The position numbers were made by a program, and so were the translations under genes. From an uncultured Granulosicoccaceae bacterium (GTDB lineage: Bacteria; Pseudomonadota; Gammaproteobacteria; Granulosicoccales; Granulosicoccaceae), in NCBI GenBank assembly GCA_937922675.1, contig CALAJN010000005.1:62001-126000 (forward strand): DNA of 64,000 nucleotides, in the 5' to 3' direction. Under the pieces are notes generated by a model. The model searched no databases. It was given only the letters and a program-made list of their open reading frames with translations, and was not told the DNA's origin. Shown one piece after another: positions 8,957 to 18,182 of the stretch (the stretch's first letter is position 1; each line of letters opens with the position of its first letter).

Positions 8957-11182
8957 TTAGTGCCGGCCAGTACACTGAGCGCGCAGTGTAAGACCAACGA
9001 TCGGCCCATCAGACTCCTTGTCTACGTACAGACGGCCACCGTGCGCCTCAGCGATCATCCTGACAATGTACAAGCCCAGGCCCATGTGACGCGTTCCTTT
9101 GCTTGCCTCCTCACCCGCCACGACGGTGTTCACGGGTGCACCGGAGTTGGCAACCGCAAGCACAAAGTGTGAGCCGTTGTTGTTGTGTTCAATTTCCAGC
9201 ACAATCTGTATGTATTCGGTGCGCGCATACTCGATCGCATTGTCGACCAGTTTGTCCAGTGCCTGAATCAGTAGATCCGGTGCAACTACAACGTGAGTGA
9301 CAGAGTCTGGCAGCGGAGTTGCCGCGGATCGTCTTTCAATGATTGAATCCGGGTATAGCTCCGTGTACCTTTGGACGCAGTTGTCGACAAACCCGTCAAG
9401 ATCAATCGCCACGCGCTCGGCTTGCTCTATGGCCTGTTCGAGACGCGTTGATTCGACTATCGCTGCAATGATGCGGTCAAGCTCATCGGTGCCCCCGGCA
9501 GCACGCATCAGCAACGCACGCGAATCGTCGGCAAGGTCTGTGTCCTTGAGGTTTTCAAGTGAGCTGCGAACCACCGACAGGGGTGTTCGTAGTTCATGGG
9601 ACAGGTACCTCGACAAGGTCTCGAGGTAGCGGTTGTAATCTGCCGAGCGTCCTAACAGGGACGCAAGATCACGAGATAAACTGCCAAGCTCGTCATGCGA
9701 GCGACTGGGCTGCAGTGGCGCGTCGCCAGGTCGGCCATCTTCAGTCACAGCCAGACTTGCTGCGCGGGCCAGACGTGAGATACGCAAGGACAACCAGGTG
9801 CCCCAGGCGAACAGCACCAACACGGCGATAAGGCTTGCCAGGATCAGAAGACTGAACAGCCGAGCCAGTTGACTGCCGGTATAGGCAGATGAGTGCTCCT
9901 CGTTGGATTCAAACCACAGCCAGGCTGCCGGCTGTGGTTCTGTGTCTCTGACCGCGGTCCCCATAGCGTCCTGATCCTGCGCCTTGACGCCGCCGATTGG
10001 CAACACAGTGCCAAGAACCCTGTCTCTGTTGGGCGTTACATAGCGGCGCGTGACCGAATCGGTCATCTCGGCACGGGGGTCAAGGTGTACAGGTAGCGCC
10101 CGCACATCAGTGGCTGCCGGTAGTGGAAGGTCGCCGGCCACCAGCCATGCGAATAATCGAAACAGCAGTGCATCCCAGATGTTCTCGAAACGGCTCGTAC
10201 CCACCGCATCCTCGCGCCGCTCGTTCAAGCGATCCACGTCTGCAAGCAGGCGCCCTGCTCCATCGAACAAACGTGCCCGATTTCCAGCGGTGATCCGCGC
10301 TGCGAGTACATCATTGGCGGCCTGACTCGCCCGGTACAGTCGAGGTACCGACGCTACGCGCGAGGGCATCAAAGTGCGACGCAGGGTGCGAGGATGTATG
10401 GAGCCAATGCTTGAGCGCGATTCCAAGCCCCCACCGCGATCAAAGTCATGCAGTACAAGAGCAAGTTGCAAGTCCGGTGTGGCGTCACTGACGGGCAAGG
10501 ACAACTCGACTTGATACCCGCCTTTGCGTTGTTGCCATGCTGCACGTACTTCGGGAGCGCGCGTGCCGCGTCGTACACGGCGATTGCCACTCAATACTTG
10601 TTCACTGGCATGCAGGGCATTGACCGGGCCCGGAGCGATGGCACGCGTTACTACATGTTTGACAACAGCACCATCGCGCAACAACCACAATTCAAGTGCA
10701 TCTCCGTTGAATATGAAGCGGTCCTCTGCGGGTGCTTCGTTTTCACCTGCATCAACCACAATGCGTGGTGGACGATGCCAGGTAAGTTCGTCGTCCTGGA
10801 CTTCAACCAGAAGATACAGCCGTTGCCGTCTCTCGGCTGCACGCACGCTTAGCACCCGGGTCTTATCATCGGGATAGTACGTCAGGATTGTGTTGAGCGA
10901 GCGCCAATCATCGGCATAACCATCGACCACCAATGGCCTTGGGGCGATGCCGGCATAAATCTCCGCAGGCACTCGCGGTGAGGCTCCGCGCTCCAGTATA
11001 GCGGCCAGTTCTGGTTCGCGCGCCTCGGCAATCGCCAATTGCAAGTGCGTCGCAGTGAGGCGTTGTGCATCCACTCGGGTCTGCACCAGTGACTCATTGA
11101 GTTGACGCACACTTTGCCACCCGATCACGGGCACAACAAGTGTCAGGGCGCCCGCAAGCGCCATCTGTAACCGAAGGTTCAC
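8957..11182 (-). CDS. membrane histidine kinase resembling dedicated-sortase-system kinases (PdsS type)
   Basis: A 741-residue sensor kinase. A membrane helix at about 7-27 and another at about 445-470 bracket a large periplasmic part. Near its start is a carbohydrate-binding-like module with the VDGYADDW motif and a strand pattern like CBM9/DOMON domains (about 83-255). After a HAMP-like segment comes the HisKA domain with phosphoacceptor His529 in YLSHELRTP, then an ATPase domain with N-box LDKLVDNAIEYA, NSG in place of DxG, and GLGLYIVRMIAEAHGG. Length, the unusual sensor and the C-terminus recall the kinases that accompany proteobacterial sortases. It is cotranscribed with the response regulator just upstream (76-nt gap). 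Confidence 0.8.
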   Translation of the reverse strand: MNLRLQMALAGALTLVVPVIGWQSVRQLNESLVQTRVDAQRLTATHLQLAIAEAREPELAAILERGASPRVPAEIYAGIAPRPLVVDGYADDWRSLNTILTYYPDDKTRVLSVRAAERRQRLYLLVEVQDDELTWHRPPRIVVDAGENEAPAEDRFIFNGDALELWLLRDGAVVKHVVTRAIAPGPVNALHASEQVLSGNRRVRRGTRAPEVRAAWQQRKGGYQVELSLPVSDATPDLQLALVLHDFDRGGGLESRSSIGSIHPRTLRRTLMPSRVASVPRLYRASQAANDVLAARITAGNRARLFDGAGRLLADVDRLNERREDAVGTSRFENIWDALLFRLFAWLVAGDLPLPAATDVRALPVHLDPRAEMTDSVTRRYVTPNRDRVLGTVLPIGGVKAQDQDAMGTAVRDTEPQPAAWLWFESNEEHSSAYTGSQLARLFSLLILASLIAVLVLFAWGTWLSLRISRLARAASLAVTEDGRPGDAPLQPSRSHDELGSLSRDLASLLGRSADYNRYLETLSRYLSHELRTPLSVVRSSLENLKDTDLADDSRALLMRAAGGTDELDRIIAAIVESTRLEQAIEQAERVAIDLDGFVDNCVQRYTELYPDSIIERRSAATPLPDSVTHVVVAPDLLIQALDKLVDNAIEYARTEYIQIVLEIEHNNNGSHFVLAVANSGAPVNTVVAGEEASKGTRHMGLGLYIVRMIAEAHGGRLYVDKESDGPIVGLTLRAQCTGRH

Positions 11183-11258
11183 CAGCGAGAGCGGGCACGC
11201 CTGCTGACTTTGATGACGAAAGCCCGGATACCACGCGTGTTACTGCCGATACCAATGT

Positions 11259-12002
11259 TCAACTCGGTAGCAACCACCGATAGCCCAGCCCGTACACGGT
11301 GGCGATGGCATCAAAGCTTGTGTCTATCGCCTCAAACTTGCGTCGAATGCGCTTGATGTGTGCGGTGATCGTCTGATCATCAAGCACGACGCCAGCGGCA
11401 CTCATCAACTGCGCGCGGCTTCTGACTTGTCCTGGCTGTTCCGCAAGAGACGCCACTATCTGGTACTCGGTCACTGTGAGCGCGATTGAAGTGCCACGCC
11501 AACTTGCCTGCAGCCGATTTGAGTCAAGGTCCAGATTGCCGACCGTCAGCAACGAGCTGGTTGAACTTGCATCACTGTAGGCCTTTACCCTGCGGAGCAA
11601 GGTATGTATGCGCGCTACCAGTTCGGGCAAGCTGATGCTTTTGCTGACGTAGTCATCCGCCCCCAGACGTAGACCGGATATGACATCGATCTGTTCATCA
11701 CGGGCTGTCAGAAACAGGATAGGCAGGCGCGCTGAGTAGGCCCTCAGTTCGCGACACAGTGTGAAACCTGCATCAGGATCACGCCCGAGGCCGATATCAA
11801 GTACCGCAACATCGGGCATGCATGTGTTGACCATGCTCCATGCCTGCTCAGGCGACACCGCTTCGCTGACCGCATAGCCTGCACGCACAAAGGCCAATGC
11901 ATAGTTCTGACGCAGACTGTCTTCATCTTCCACCAGAAGGACACGAGCCAATGCTGCATTGTCTTCGCGTGTGTGACCTGTGGACGGCGCAGAATGCATC
12001 AT
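11259..12002 (-). CDS. OmpR-family response regulator (PdsR type)
   Basis: A 247-residue two-domain regulator. The receiver domain (about 19-135) has the acidic pair VEDED, phosphoacceptor Asp69 in AVLDIGLG, Thr in FLTARD and Lys in DDYVSKSISLPELVARI. The DNA-binding winged helix (about 150-245) has LTVTEYQIVASLAEQPG and ends in VYGLGYRWLLPS. The DIGLG...GFTLCRELRA...ISGLRLGADDY pattern is the one I associate with regulators of the proteobacterial dedicated sortase system. Two adjacent ATGs (12002, 11999) are possible starts. It lies 9 nt after the DUF1501 gene and 76 nt before the kinase, so all four genes form one operon. Confidence 0.85.
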   Translation of the reverse strand: MMHSAPSTGHTREDNAALARVLLVEDEDSLRQNYALAFVRAGYAVSEAVSPEQAWSMVNTCMPDVAVLDIGLGRDPDAGFTLCRELRAYSARLPILFLTARDEQIDVISGLRLGADDYVSKSISLPELVARIHTLLRRVKAYSDASSTSSLLTVGNLDLDSNRLQASWRGTSIALTVTEYQIVASLAEQPGQVRSRAQLMSAAGVVLDDQTITAHIKRIRRKFEAIDTSFDAIATVYGLGYRWLLPS

Positions 12003-12011
12003 CGTATGCCC

Positions 12012-13193
12012 TCAGCCAGCTGAGAACAAAGCACTGACCGAGGAGTCTCGAAATTCGTCGAAGCGGTTGTCAGGGATGTTCAACCAACCGCTTAGCACCC
12101 GCTCATACAAGGCTCGGTAGTCCAGCGTCGCCACAGGATCATGGTCCACCGCAGCGTCCAGATCCGGTGTCGTACCGAGCAGCGGCGTATCCACACCCAG
12201 CGCACCGCCAGCAAGAAACTGGGGTGCTGCGGTACCGTGATCTGTCCCTCCTGATTCGTTTTCAACCAATCGACGCCCAAACTCCGAGTGCGTCATCACG
12301 AGTGTGTTGTTCCACTCGTTCATGTCAATGAGTTCACGTCGCAGGCGGGATATCGATTGCGCCACGTCGTTGAGCAATCTCGGGTGTCGTGCAAGCTGAT
12401 TGGTGTGTGTATCAAAGCCTGATAGCTTGACGCGATAGATCGGCGTATCAAGGCCCGACGCGATAAAGCGTGTGACCTCGCGCAACTGCTGACCCAGCGT
12501 GCCACCTGGAAAACGTTCAATGCTTGGCGCGTTATCCAGGTGCTGCGACGCATTGCGCAGCATTCCATGTACACCGTGCATGCGGGCAGCAACACGCGCA
12601 ATGGCAGCAATGCTCGTGGATGCGGGCTGCACTAGCGAGGCTTCCGGGATACTCAGTGCAGTCAGTTGTGCCAGGGAGGAAGCGGACAACCATCGCCCGC
12701 TATCACTTTGCAGTGGTCCCATATCACTGACCAGACTGATGCCGTGCACTGTGGAGCGAGCGAAGCGATGCTCGATGTCATGGCTTACCCAGCCGTCTCG
12801 TCCTGTACCTTGCTCGCCATCGCCACCGGTGTGCCAATAATCAGCAGATTGGAAGTGTGAACGATTGGGCAAGGGGTAACCTAGCCCTTGCACACACACG
12901 AGCTCCCCACGTTCGAGCAGCGGCATCAGCCCCTTCAGTGCGGCGTGCATACCGACATCATCGGTTATCGAGATCAGTTGAGCTGCATCGAGCGCAAGGC
13001 TGGGTCGAGATGCACGATAGGTGTCGTGGCGCCAGGGCACGACGGTGTTGAGTCCATCGTTGGCTCCATCCAGCTCAACGAGGATCAAGCGACGTCCATT
13101 GTGGCCTCGTTCAGTAGAGACTTGGGTGGCGCCTCCAACGGGAGCTGTACCGAGCAGTGCCGAAAGTGCTGCCAGAAAATGACGTCTATGCAT
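12012..13193 (-). CDS. DUF1501 secreted protein with Tat-like signal
   Basis: A 393-residue DUF1501 protein. The N-terminus MHRRHFLAALSALLGTAPV has the twin-arginine R-R-x-F-L pattern, so export of a folded protein is likely. Family signatures are visible: LDGANDGLNTVVPW, LPNRSHFQSADYWHTG, FDTHTNQLARHP, and VMTHSEFGRRLVENESGGTDHGTAAP, which in this family resembles a sulfatase/phosphatase-like fold with metal-binding Asp and His. Biochemical function is unknown. DUF1501 genes are nearly always next to DUF1800 genes, as here (16-nt gap). A longer open frame upstream to 13472 overlaps the DUF1800 gene and is not used, because the Tat signal fixes the start at 13193. Confidence 0.88.
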   Translation of the reverse strand: MHRRHFLAALSALLGTAPVGGATQVSTERGHNGRRLILVELDGANDGLNTVVPWRHDTYRASRPSLALDAAQLISITDDVGMHAALKGLMPLLERGELVCVQGLGYPLPNRSHFQSADYWHTGGDGEQGTGRDGWVSHDIEHRFARSTVHGISLVSDMGPLQSDSGRWLSASSLAQLTALSIPEASLVQPASTSIAAIARVAARMHGVHGMLRNASQHLDNAPSIERFPGGTLGQQLREVTRFIASGLDTPIYRVKLSGFDTHTNQLARHPRLLNDVAQSISRLRRELIDMNEWNNTLVMTHSEFGRRLVENESGGTDHGTAAPQFLAGGALGVDTPLLGTTPDLDAAVDHDPVATLDYRALYERVLSGWLNIPDNRFDEFRDSSVSALFSAG

Positions 13194-13209
13194 CAGACTC
13201 GTGCCCCGT

Positions 13210-15840
13210 TTAACGCAGCTGAAACGCTGGATGTGCCAGCACGGACTGCAACCGTTGTTCAGGCGAACCTTGAAAAGCCGGTGTCTTGTCTTCGGTCCCC
13301 GGCCACAGTAGGTGTGTGACATCAATGCCAGCAGGCTCAAGCGCTTCGAGCAGCTGCTCGAGAGTCGACACCACTGGAGCCGCGCTATCTTCTGTCTCGA
13401 TCGGTTCAGCCAGCGGCGCAAAAGCACTGTCCACGACAAGACGCGAAGACTGTTTTTTCTCTGGAGCATCATCCATGCGGCTCAACAGTTGCGCATAAGC
13501 CTTCGGTTTATTATTGGCAACTCGGGAGCCATTCAGCTTGTTGACCAGTACGGGTACTTCTTGCGCTAGAAGCTCAAGCCACCCTCGAGCAGCCGGGTCC
13601 AGTGATTGACTAAAGCAGGCGTCGTTGTGACGCTCCTCGGCATCAAGTGGCACAGCAATGGAGGCGATAGTCGGGTTAAGCGGGTCGCGATGGGCGCAGT
13701 CCGGCCACTGATCGATACATCCGGGCCAACAGTCCAGCGAGTCCATGTGAAGCTTCATGCCACCGTTCGCCCCTGACCCCGGTTGCGATCGTTGCCCACC
13801 CACCACACGAAATTGCAGTATCTCGGCAGTCAAGCCAGGCAGGTGAACATGTTCGAGTAACATATTGGCAGTGACGCGGTCATTGCGTGAGTTGTGGTGG
13901 AGCGACCGCAATCTGACTGCTGAGGCACGCACGTCCGGTAAGTTGGCCTGATCATATGCCGGCGGCAACGGCACCGTCACCGTGCCGCTGCAGTAGAGGT
14001 TACCGGGTTGTTCCGGTTGCACACAGCTACTCGATTGCGTGCCCAGGGCGGCTGAGGCTGACCTCAGACCGGGACCCTGGTCGTCAACGGGCCCAATGCG
14101 CACACTATCAACGTAGACATTGCGGTCGCCTCCCGGACCAGCTGCATCGTTGAGAAAGGCGACGCGCACAGCATCGGTGGCCGCTGCTATCGAGGGTGGC
14201 AATTCAAACTCCAGCCAGTGCCACGGTAGATCTGCACGCATAGCCCGCTGTCCGAGCATTTCAGTGTCATAGCCGCCGGATAGCCCGATGACGTCACTCT
14301 GCCAGATCGTTTCGCCGTCAGTCTGAGTCGAGACCATGATGCTGGCATCACCCTGGTAGGCCTCGCTGGCGATCTGGATGTGCAACCGATGAGCAGTGGG
14401 TATCGGCGAGGCAGAATCACGGTCGCCCAAAGTCGACATGTGTGCATCTGCGCTCATGCTCGCGCCAGGATCCATTCCGGGGTCCATTCCGGGGTCCATG
14501 CGCATGCCTGCAGGTTTGGTCGCTGCAGCTGCGCTGCTCATGTCAGCGCCTCGAGCCAGCTCCTTTACGGCATCAAGCCTTGAAATCAGTCGCGCAGGGG
14601 CAATCCAGGCATCACCCTCTTCCCAACCTGCCACATTGGGTGGCTCAAAGAAGGACAGCCCCAAAGCGCCCTGCAGGCTGGCAAATAGCACGGCATCGCG
14701 TTTGGGGTATTCCAGCGTGCGTGCCAGACCTGTAATAATATCCACCGGTGACTTCACCAAACTGGCACGCGACTCCGGCGCCCAGAAGTATTCACTCTCC
14801 AGCACTGTTCGGTAGAGAACACCCAGATCATGACCTGAGTCTCGAAAGGGTTCGGCAATTGAGTTCAGGGCCTCATCATCGGGTGGACTATCACTGATCA
14901 GCGCATGCCAGTAGTGTCTTGCCAGATGACGAGCTGCGGCAGGTTGTTGCAACACGATGTCTATCAGGTCGTCAGCCTGGTGTGGGCCTGTGTGCCCGAG
15001 TATCGTCTTGTCGCCTCTATCGTGTTGCCCGGTGCGTATGCGGAAGGCAAGGTCGGCGGAAGTTTGAAACGTATGTCCCGTCAACGCACGCGCTGTCTCG
15101 CGCACGTCGAGCTCGGTGTAGTTGCCAACACCCAAGGTGAATAGCTCTAGAAACTCGCGTGCAAGATTTTCGTTTGGTGCACTCTTCCTGTTCTTGTCAT
15201 TGTCGAGGTAGCGCAGCAAGGCAGCGTCGCGCACCATGTCCTTGAGAAGACTCTCCCAGCTGCCCTGGTGGGAACGCCGAAACAAGGCGTTTTGCCTGGC
15301 CATCGCCAGAGAGCCTCGATTGGTGTATTGGTAGCTGGAGGGCATCAGGTCATGCCACATCAGCACGAGTCGTTCGGTTGCGGCTGAGCTGCCGTCGAGC
15401 ATTTCAGTGACCCACCAGTTGCGCAAGGAGGCAAGCTCTGCGTCTCGCCGCTGGTCAAACTGCCTGCGTTGTGGTGGCTCCATATCAGCCTTTGCGTGAT
15501 AGTGCGGCGCGGACAGCTGGGTCCAGGTCGGCATGGCGTACGTGGGCTGGGTATTCAAACCGGCAATAATCCGGTCAATGCCTGCTTGTCGTGACAGGCC
15601 ATCAAGGGCCTGAAACTCTGCAGGCGGTACCCCGAAGCCGCTGCGTGCCAGCAGGTGTCTTCTGTCAGCTGCCGTCATGACGCGAGTGAGATGGCTGGCC
15701 GATGTCGACACCGCGCCGCCAGCACGCGCCTCTTGCGCTGATACGCTGGTCACAGTTGGCGCCGCCGCGACGAGGCTTGCCAACGTCAGCGTCAGAAATA
15801 CCACACACACTTGTCCGCCCAGCCGAGCTACCACACACAT
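13210..15840 (-). CDS. DUF1800 secreted protein with inserted carbohydrate-binding-like domain
   Basis: An 876-residue exported protein. Start at 15840 gives a signal peptide (MCVVARLGG, hydrophobic core, then AAAPTV) and has GGAGG about 8 nt upstream; the open frame to 16200 is not coding. Residues about 45-440 are DUF1800, with HLLARSGFG, LMWHDLMPSSYQ, PNENLAREFLELFTLGVGNYTE and PNVAGWEEGDAWI. A Met/Asp/Pro/Gly repeat linker (about 447-458) leads to a beta-sandwich-like segment at about 480-585, which has WHWLEFEL and the GPGGDRNVYVDSVRIGP motif typical of CBM60/CBM36-type xylan-binding modules. The remaining 290 residues, with several Cys, are unassigned. DUF1800 proteins usually end after the first part, so this one is unusually long. 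Confidence 0.82.
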   Translation of the reverse strand: MCVVARLGGQVCVVFLTLTLASLVAAAPTVTSVSAQEARAGGAVSTSASHLTRVMTAADRRHLLARSGFGVPPAEFQALDGLSRQAGIDRIIAGLNTQPTYAMPTWTQLSAPHYHAKADMEPPQRRQFDQRRDAELASLRNWWVTEMLDGSSAATERLVLMWHDLMPSSYQYTNRGSLAMARQNALFRRSHQGSWESLLKDMVRDAALLRYLDNDKNRKSAPNENLAREFLELFTLGVGNYTELDVRETARALTGHTFQTSADLAFRIRTGQHDRGDKTILGHTGPHQADDLIDIVLQQPAAARHLARHYWHALISDSPPDDEALNSIAEPFRDSGHDLGVLYRTVLESEYFWAPESRASLVKSPVDIITGLARTLEYPKRDAVLFASLQGALGLSFFEPPNVAGWEEGDAWIAPARLISRLDAVKELARGADMSSAAAATKPAGMRMDPGMDPGMDPGASMSADAHMSTLGDRDSASPIPTAHRLHIQIASEAYQGDASIMVSTQTDGETIWQSDVIGLSGGYDTEMLGQRAMRADLPWHWLEFELPPSIAAATDAVRVAFLNDAAGPGGDRNVYVDSVRIGPVDDQGPGLRSASAALGTQSSSCVQPEQPGNLYCSGTVTVPLPPAYDQANLPDVRASAVRLRSLHHNSRNDRVTANMLLEHVHLPGLTAEILQFRVVGGQRSQPGSGANGGMKLHMDSLDCWPGCIDQWPDCAHRDPLNPTIASIAVPLDAEERHNDACFSQSLDPAARGWLELLAQEVPVLVNKLNGSRVANNKPKAYAQLLSRMDDAPEKKQSSRLVVDSAFAPLAEPIETEDSAAPVVSTLEQLLEALEPAGIDVTHLLWPGTEDKTPAFQGSPEQRLQSVLAHPAFQLR
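14468..14499 (-). repeat. 12-nt tandem repeat encoding an MDPG linker
   Basis: A 12-nt unit (CCGGGGTCCATT on the plus strand) is repeated about 2.7 times, adding MDPG units to the DUF1800 protein between its catalytic-like and carbohydrate-binding-like parts. It is a multiple of three, so copy-number change would keep the frame and vary linker length. Confidence 0.7.
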
Positions 15841-15995
15841 AGATAAACCTCCAGGCTGCACAGTATCAGGCAACTCGACCGGGTGCGGTGGCCCTGTTAC
15901 CCTCGTCACATGCAACGACCCCGAGCAGTGAGACGCCTGGCACTCGGCAGCGTATAAATGATCCGAGGCTTCAACCGCAAATAGAGAATCTCGTG

Positions 15996-16463
15996 ATGCT
16001 ACTACGGATGCTGCTCGTTTCAGTCGCTCTGGCATTGCCAGCCAGCCTGCTCGCCGACGGCGATCCTCGTCCGAGCAAAGCCTATTCGCCGCAGGAGGTG
16101 GTGGCAATCGTTGTGGATGCTCTGCAGCAGAACCCGCGCACCGAGAACGATGCGGGTATACGCACCGTATTTGCGTTCGCCTCTCCCGGCAACCGAGCAT
16201 TTACCGGGCCCCTGGAACGATTTACCACCATGATCAAAGGTGGCTTTTCGGACATGTTGGGGTTTCGGGCCAGTCGTTTCGAGCCGATGAAGCAGGAGGG
16301 CAGCCGAGCAGTACAGGTCGTCTGGTTGGCTCAGGACAGCGGCAAGGAGGTGGGCTATGCCTTTCAGCTCGCGCAGCAGGAGGGGGGCGAACACGACGGC
16401 ATGTGGATGACCGAGGCGGTGGTACCACTCGGTGAGAGCACTCGCAGCGGCAAGTCAATCTGA
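15996..16463 (+). CDS. exported DUF4864-like small protein
   Basis: A 155-residue protein with a signal peptide (MLLRMLLVSVALALPASLLA). The mature part has VVAIVVDALQQNP, then GIRTVFAFASPGNRAFTGPLERFTTMI and a C-terminal strand-rich half (VQVVWLAQDSG, AFQLAQQEGG, WMTEAVVPL). This NTF2-like layout matches the DUF4864 family, whose function is unknown. The family also occurs in plants and marine bacteria. Start at ATG 15996; GTG 15993 is also in frame. It is transcribed away from the DUF1800 operon across a 155-nt gap, and its last 9 nt overlap the end of the convergent glucokinase gene. Confidence 0.65.
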   Translation: MLLRMLLVSVALALPASLLADGDPRPSKAYSPQEVVAIVVDALQQNPRTENDAGIRTVFAFASPGNRAFTGPLERFTTMIKGGFSDMLGFRASRFEPMKQEGSRAVQVVWLAQDSGKEVGYAFQLAQQEGGEHDGMWMTEAVVPLGESTRSGKSI

Positions 16464-17414
16464 GCCTAGCGTCTGGGCTACCCCGAGCAAGGCTGGATAA
16501 GGTGAGCGAATGACGTAGGTGGGGATGTTTTTGAGGTAGTGCTGCATGCGGCCTTTGGTCTCAAAAGCGTCGCGAAATTCGGATTGGTCGAACAGTGGCC
16601 CCAGGCGCGGGACTATGCCTCCACCGATGTAACAACCGCCCTCGGCCCCAAGACTGAGTACCAGATTGCCAGCGCAGGCGCCAAGCAATCTGCAGAAGTG
16701 CTGCAGGGTTTCGGCGCAGATCGGATCAGCGCCACTGGTGCCCAGGCGAGTGATATCCGCCGGGGCATAATGCATGGGATCGAGCCCGTCAATCTCGCGC
16801 AGAGCTGTCGCGATATTGACCAGGCCGGGGCCTGACAAGAACCGCTCTGCGCTGACGTGCGACCAACGTGACGCCAACACCGCATGTACCGCACGTTCAC
16901 GCTCGGTGCTGCCCGTTAGCGTCACATGCCCACCCTCACCTTGCAGTGCTGACCAATGCTCACCACACGGCACCAACCCAGAGACGCCCAACCCCGTTCC
17001 CGGCCCGATGACAGCGATCGCCCGTCGCGGTTGCGGTGTACCTCGACCTACCTGGTAACGCTCATGTTCACCCAGGTGAGGTACCGACAAGGCCAGTGCA
17101 GTGAAGTCGTTGACCACATTCAAGGTGTCAAGTCCCAGGGAGCTCTTGACGCCCTTGATGGAGAAGGACCAGCTACTGTTGGTGAACTTGATGCGATCGC
17201 CGAGTACCGGTGTAGCCACAGCAATCGCCGCGGCACGAAGCGTCTCGGCGCTACCGCCGGTAGCCCGCAGATACGCTTCGATAGCGTCGGCCAGCGACGG
17301 GAAGTCGCTGCATTGGTAGGTCGCCGGATCGATGGGAACTCGGTTGTGGTCCAATAGCGCCAATCGCGCATTGGTACCGCCGATGTCGCCGACCAGACGC
17401 GTCGGAGGTGCCAT
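16455..17414 (-). CDS. glk: glucokinase
   Basis: A 319-residue cytoplasmic glucokinase of the bacterial Glk type, which phosphorylates glucose with ATP. Phosphate-1 motif LVGDIGGTNARLALL is at the N-terminus. FTNSSWSFSI and NVVNDFTALALSVP provide the sugar-binding and catalytic Asp region, GPGTGLGVSGLVP is the adenosine-side loop, and GEGGHVTL the sugar loop. Length is normal. ATG 17414 was chosen over an in-frame TTG one codon upstream. It faces the DUF4864-like gene and overlaps it by 9 nt at the 3' ends. It would serve intracellular glucose and complements the polyol and fructose import systems in this window. Confidence 0.92.
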   Translation of the reverse strand: MAPPTRLVGDIGGTNARLALLDHNRVPIDPATYQCSDFPSLADAIEAYLRATGGSAETLRAAAIAVATPVLGDRIKFTNSSWSFSIKGVKSSLGLDTLNVVNDFTALALSVPHLGEHERYQVGRGTPQPRRAIAVIGPGTGLGVSGLVPCGEHWSALQGEGGHVTLTGSTERERAVHAVLASRWSHVSAERFLSGPGLVNIATALREIDGLDPMHYAPADITRLGTSGADPICAETLQHFCRLLGACAGNLVLSLGAEGGCYIGGGIVPRLGPLFDQSEFRDAFETKGRMQHYLKNIPTYVIRSPYPALLGVAQTLGSD

Positions 17415-17481
17415 CAATCTCGTGTTCTCTTCCTTAACCAGTTGTTCGAAGCTTGTGCGGCATCTATCGCCGACGCCGTGT

Positions 17482-17573
17482 TGGCGGAGAGAGAGGGATT
17501 CGAACCCTCGATACGCGATAAAACGTATACTCCCTTAGCAGGGGAGCGCCTTCAGCCACTCGGCCACCTCTCC
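17482..17573 (-). tRNA. tRNA-Ser(GCU)
   Basis: On the minus strand the gene folds as a 92-nt serine tRNA. The acceptor stem is GGAGAGG paired with TCTCTCC (one G-T), the anticodon stem CTCCC/GGGAG encloses CTGCTAA with anticodon GCT, there is a long variable arm as expected for class II tRNAs, the T arm is GAGGG-TTCGAAT-CCCTC, the discriminator is G, and CCA is encoded. It reads AGC/AGU codons. Confidence 0.95.
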
Positions 17574-17751
17574 GTAAGACGGATGCTGCATTAACAGAAA
17601 GCCGAAGCTGTCCGTTTCGTACTCGCTGAGGCCAGCGCGGGTTGTCTCTGTCCTTGCATTGCCCTGCGCAGACACACAAGTTGCGGCTCCACTACCCGTT
17701 ACGGGAACAGAACAGAGCCGACATTTCGGCTGGCCTTAGGTGTTGCAAAAG

Positions 17752-17828
17752 TGGCGCGCCCGGAAGGATTCGAACCTCCGACCGCCTGGTTCGTAGCCAG
17801 GTACTCTATCCAACTGAGCTACGGGCGC
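17752..17828 (-). tRNA. tRNA-Arg(ACG)
   Basis: A 77-nt minus-strand tRNA. The acceptor is GCGCCCG paired with CGGGCGC, the D arm is GCTCAGTTGGATAGAGT, the anticodon stem CCTGG/CCAGG encloses CTACGAA (anticodon ACG, whose A is normally deaminated to inosine), the T arm is CGGAGG-TTCGAAT-CCTTCC with G-T pairing, and CCA is encoded. It lies between csrA and tRNA-Ser, as in other gammaproteobacteria. Confidence 0.96.
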
Positions 17829-17936
17829 GGCGTTTGTGCAACGAGGCGAAGTATGGTGTGTGCTTGCGATTGCGTCAACCGTGAAGTGCAGTCATCACGC
17901 AAGTATTGGAAGACCTGTGCCGTATTTTTCCTCGAA

Positions 17937-18158
17937 TCAGTCGTTCTCGGCAGCTTCGAATGATCTGTTGGAGCCAGGCTCATCGGCACTGCTGTGCTCA
18001 GCCTTGATGCGGTCGTAAATCTCCTCGCGATGCACGGCGACGTCCTTGGGCGCTGCAACACCGATCCTGACCTGATTTCCCTTGACGCCCAGCACCGTAA
18101 CGGCAACGTCATCACCGATCATGAGGGTTTCGCCGACTCGTCGGGTCAAAATCAACAT
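17937..18158 (-). CDS. csrA: carbon storage regulator CsrA
   Basis: A 73-residue RNA-binding homodimer that represses or stabilises mRNAs by binding GGA motifs in their leaders. The sequence [45 protein letters not shown] is essentially canonical, including Arg44-type RNA contact residues in VAVHREEI. The tail of 12-15 residues is species specific. The start ATG at 18158 follows AAGGAAAG, which carries a GGA and could allow autoregulation. The gene is followed by tRNA-Arg and tRNA-Ser and preceded by lysC and alaS, a neighbourhood conserved in gammaproteobacteria. Confidence 0.97.
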   Translation of the reverse strand: MLILTRRVGETLMIGDDVAVTVLGVKGNQVRIGVAAPKDVAVHREEIYDRIKAEHSSADEPGSNRSFEAAEND

Positions 18159-18182
18159 TCGCTTTCCTTGAGTTTATCAATT

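Noticed and set aside
8957..16463. Search for a sortase and LPxTG-like target near the sortase-type kinase
   Set aside because: No TLxTC-type sortase active site or C-terminal LPxTG plus helix was seen in any frame I read in this region.
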